A DNA stretch of 64,000 nucleotides, taken from NCBI GenBank assembly GCA_013399895.1, contig VXBA01002855.1, forward strand, positions 1,205,979 through 1,269,978, in the 5' to 3' direction. Position numbers and translations under genes: made by a program. The notes below the pieces were generated by a model, which was not told the origin of the DNA, did no database searches, and saw nothing but the letters and a program-made list of their open reading frames with translations. Shown piece by piece: positions 63,556-64,000 of the stretch (within the stretch, counting starts at the first letter, position 1; each line of letters begins with the position of its first letter). This DNA is from Serilophus lunatus (Eukaryota; Chordata; Aves; Passeriformes; Eurylaimidae).

Positions 63556-64000
63556 CTAAAGAAGAAAAAGAGAGAAAATCAGATTTTACATTTCAAAAAC
63601 TCTCCATTCTAAAAATAAATACTTGCTCTCAGGCTGACTTTCTAACTGTAGTCCCAATTCAATATTCTAGATACCACTAGTATAATCTTGAACAAAAAAG
63701 CACAACTGAAACAAAAAACACCTGAGGCTCTATGGCTATAAGTAGATATCAATAATTATAACTTTTCATTTTTTTTTCTTGTAAATTTTATGCACTGCAG
63801 AACACACCTACCATTTGAAATGAATACTAATTATTGAATAGAAGGGAAGCTACTGTTGAGCCAGAGTGCTAGAAGTCATGCTGTCTCTTTTACCATTCGG
63901 AGTTTCTTGCCAAGGAATTAATATTTCAAATTGCTGTTTATTATTCTGTGGAGGTAAAGTGTTATTTCACAGAGTGTAGGAGGGTTCTGTCACATCAGTG
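63556..64000 (-). other. PDE1A: PDE1A intron, partial
   Basis: This is sequence upstream (minus strand) of the PDE1A exon up to the window edge. I looked for the preceding PDE1 exon (the conserved segment with PLCDR) and did not find it, so it lies beyond the window. Confidence 0.7.

Noticed and set aside
1..64000. CRISPR arrays, tRNA or rRNA genes, bacterial operons, intact viral genes
   Set aside because: No spaced direct repeats, cloverleaf box pairs, rRNA-like blocks or long gene-dense frames were seen. Spliced exons and CR1 show vertebrate nuclear DNA.

Overview
The window reads as a piece of a bird (or at least sauropsid) nuclear chromosome. It is about 60% A+T and almost free of long open reading frames. 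Interspersed repeats are sparse, and two of them look like CR1 LINE 3' ends, the dominant avian retroposon. The only coding sequence I can support is a set of short exons with consensus splice sites and matching codon phases. No bacterial, viral, CRISPR or rRNA/tRNA features were found.

Two genes converge here. On the + strand, from the left edge to about 34.2 kb, lies the 3' part of PPP1R1C, protein phosphatase 1 inhibitor-5 (IPP5). It has a 38-nt exon (9322-9359), a 61-nt exon (11132-11192) and a terminal exon with stop codon (33763-33851), followed by a short 3' UTR and two AATAAA signals. Its 5' exons, which should carry the PP1-docking and phospho-Thr segments, lie to the left of the window. 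On the - strand, from the right edge down to about 50-51 kb, lies the 3' part of PDE1A, the Ca2+/calmodulin-dependent cyclic nucleotide phosphodiesterase 1A. Its exons are 63435-63555 and 60805-60989, plus a terminal exon 51474-51859 that encodes an unusually long hydrophilic C-terminal tail. Human PPP1R1C and PDE1A are also tail-to-tail neighbours as I recall, so this appears to be conserved synteny. Both proteins act in cyclic-nucleotide/PKA signalling.

The remainder is intron (1-9321, 9360-11131, 11193-33762, 51860-60804, 60990-63434, 63556-64000) and one intergenic stretch (about 34.2-50 kb). Within these I see two CR1 relics, one possible degenerate LTR, an (ATCC)n microsatellite, a (CAAA)n tract, a poly-G run containing an N, two isolated CpG-rich patches, a short interstitial telomere-like repeat, and several AT-rich blocks dense in homeodomain-like motifs that resemble conserved non-coding elements. 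I found no previously undescribed molecular system. The most useful leads are the long PDE1A tail, the CpG-rich patches and the candidate regulatory blocks.
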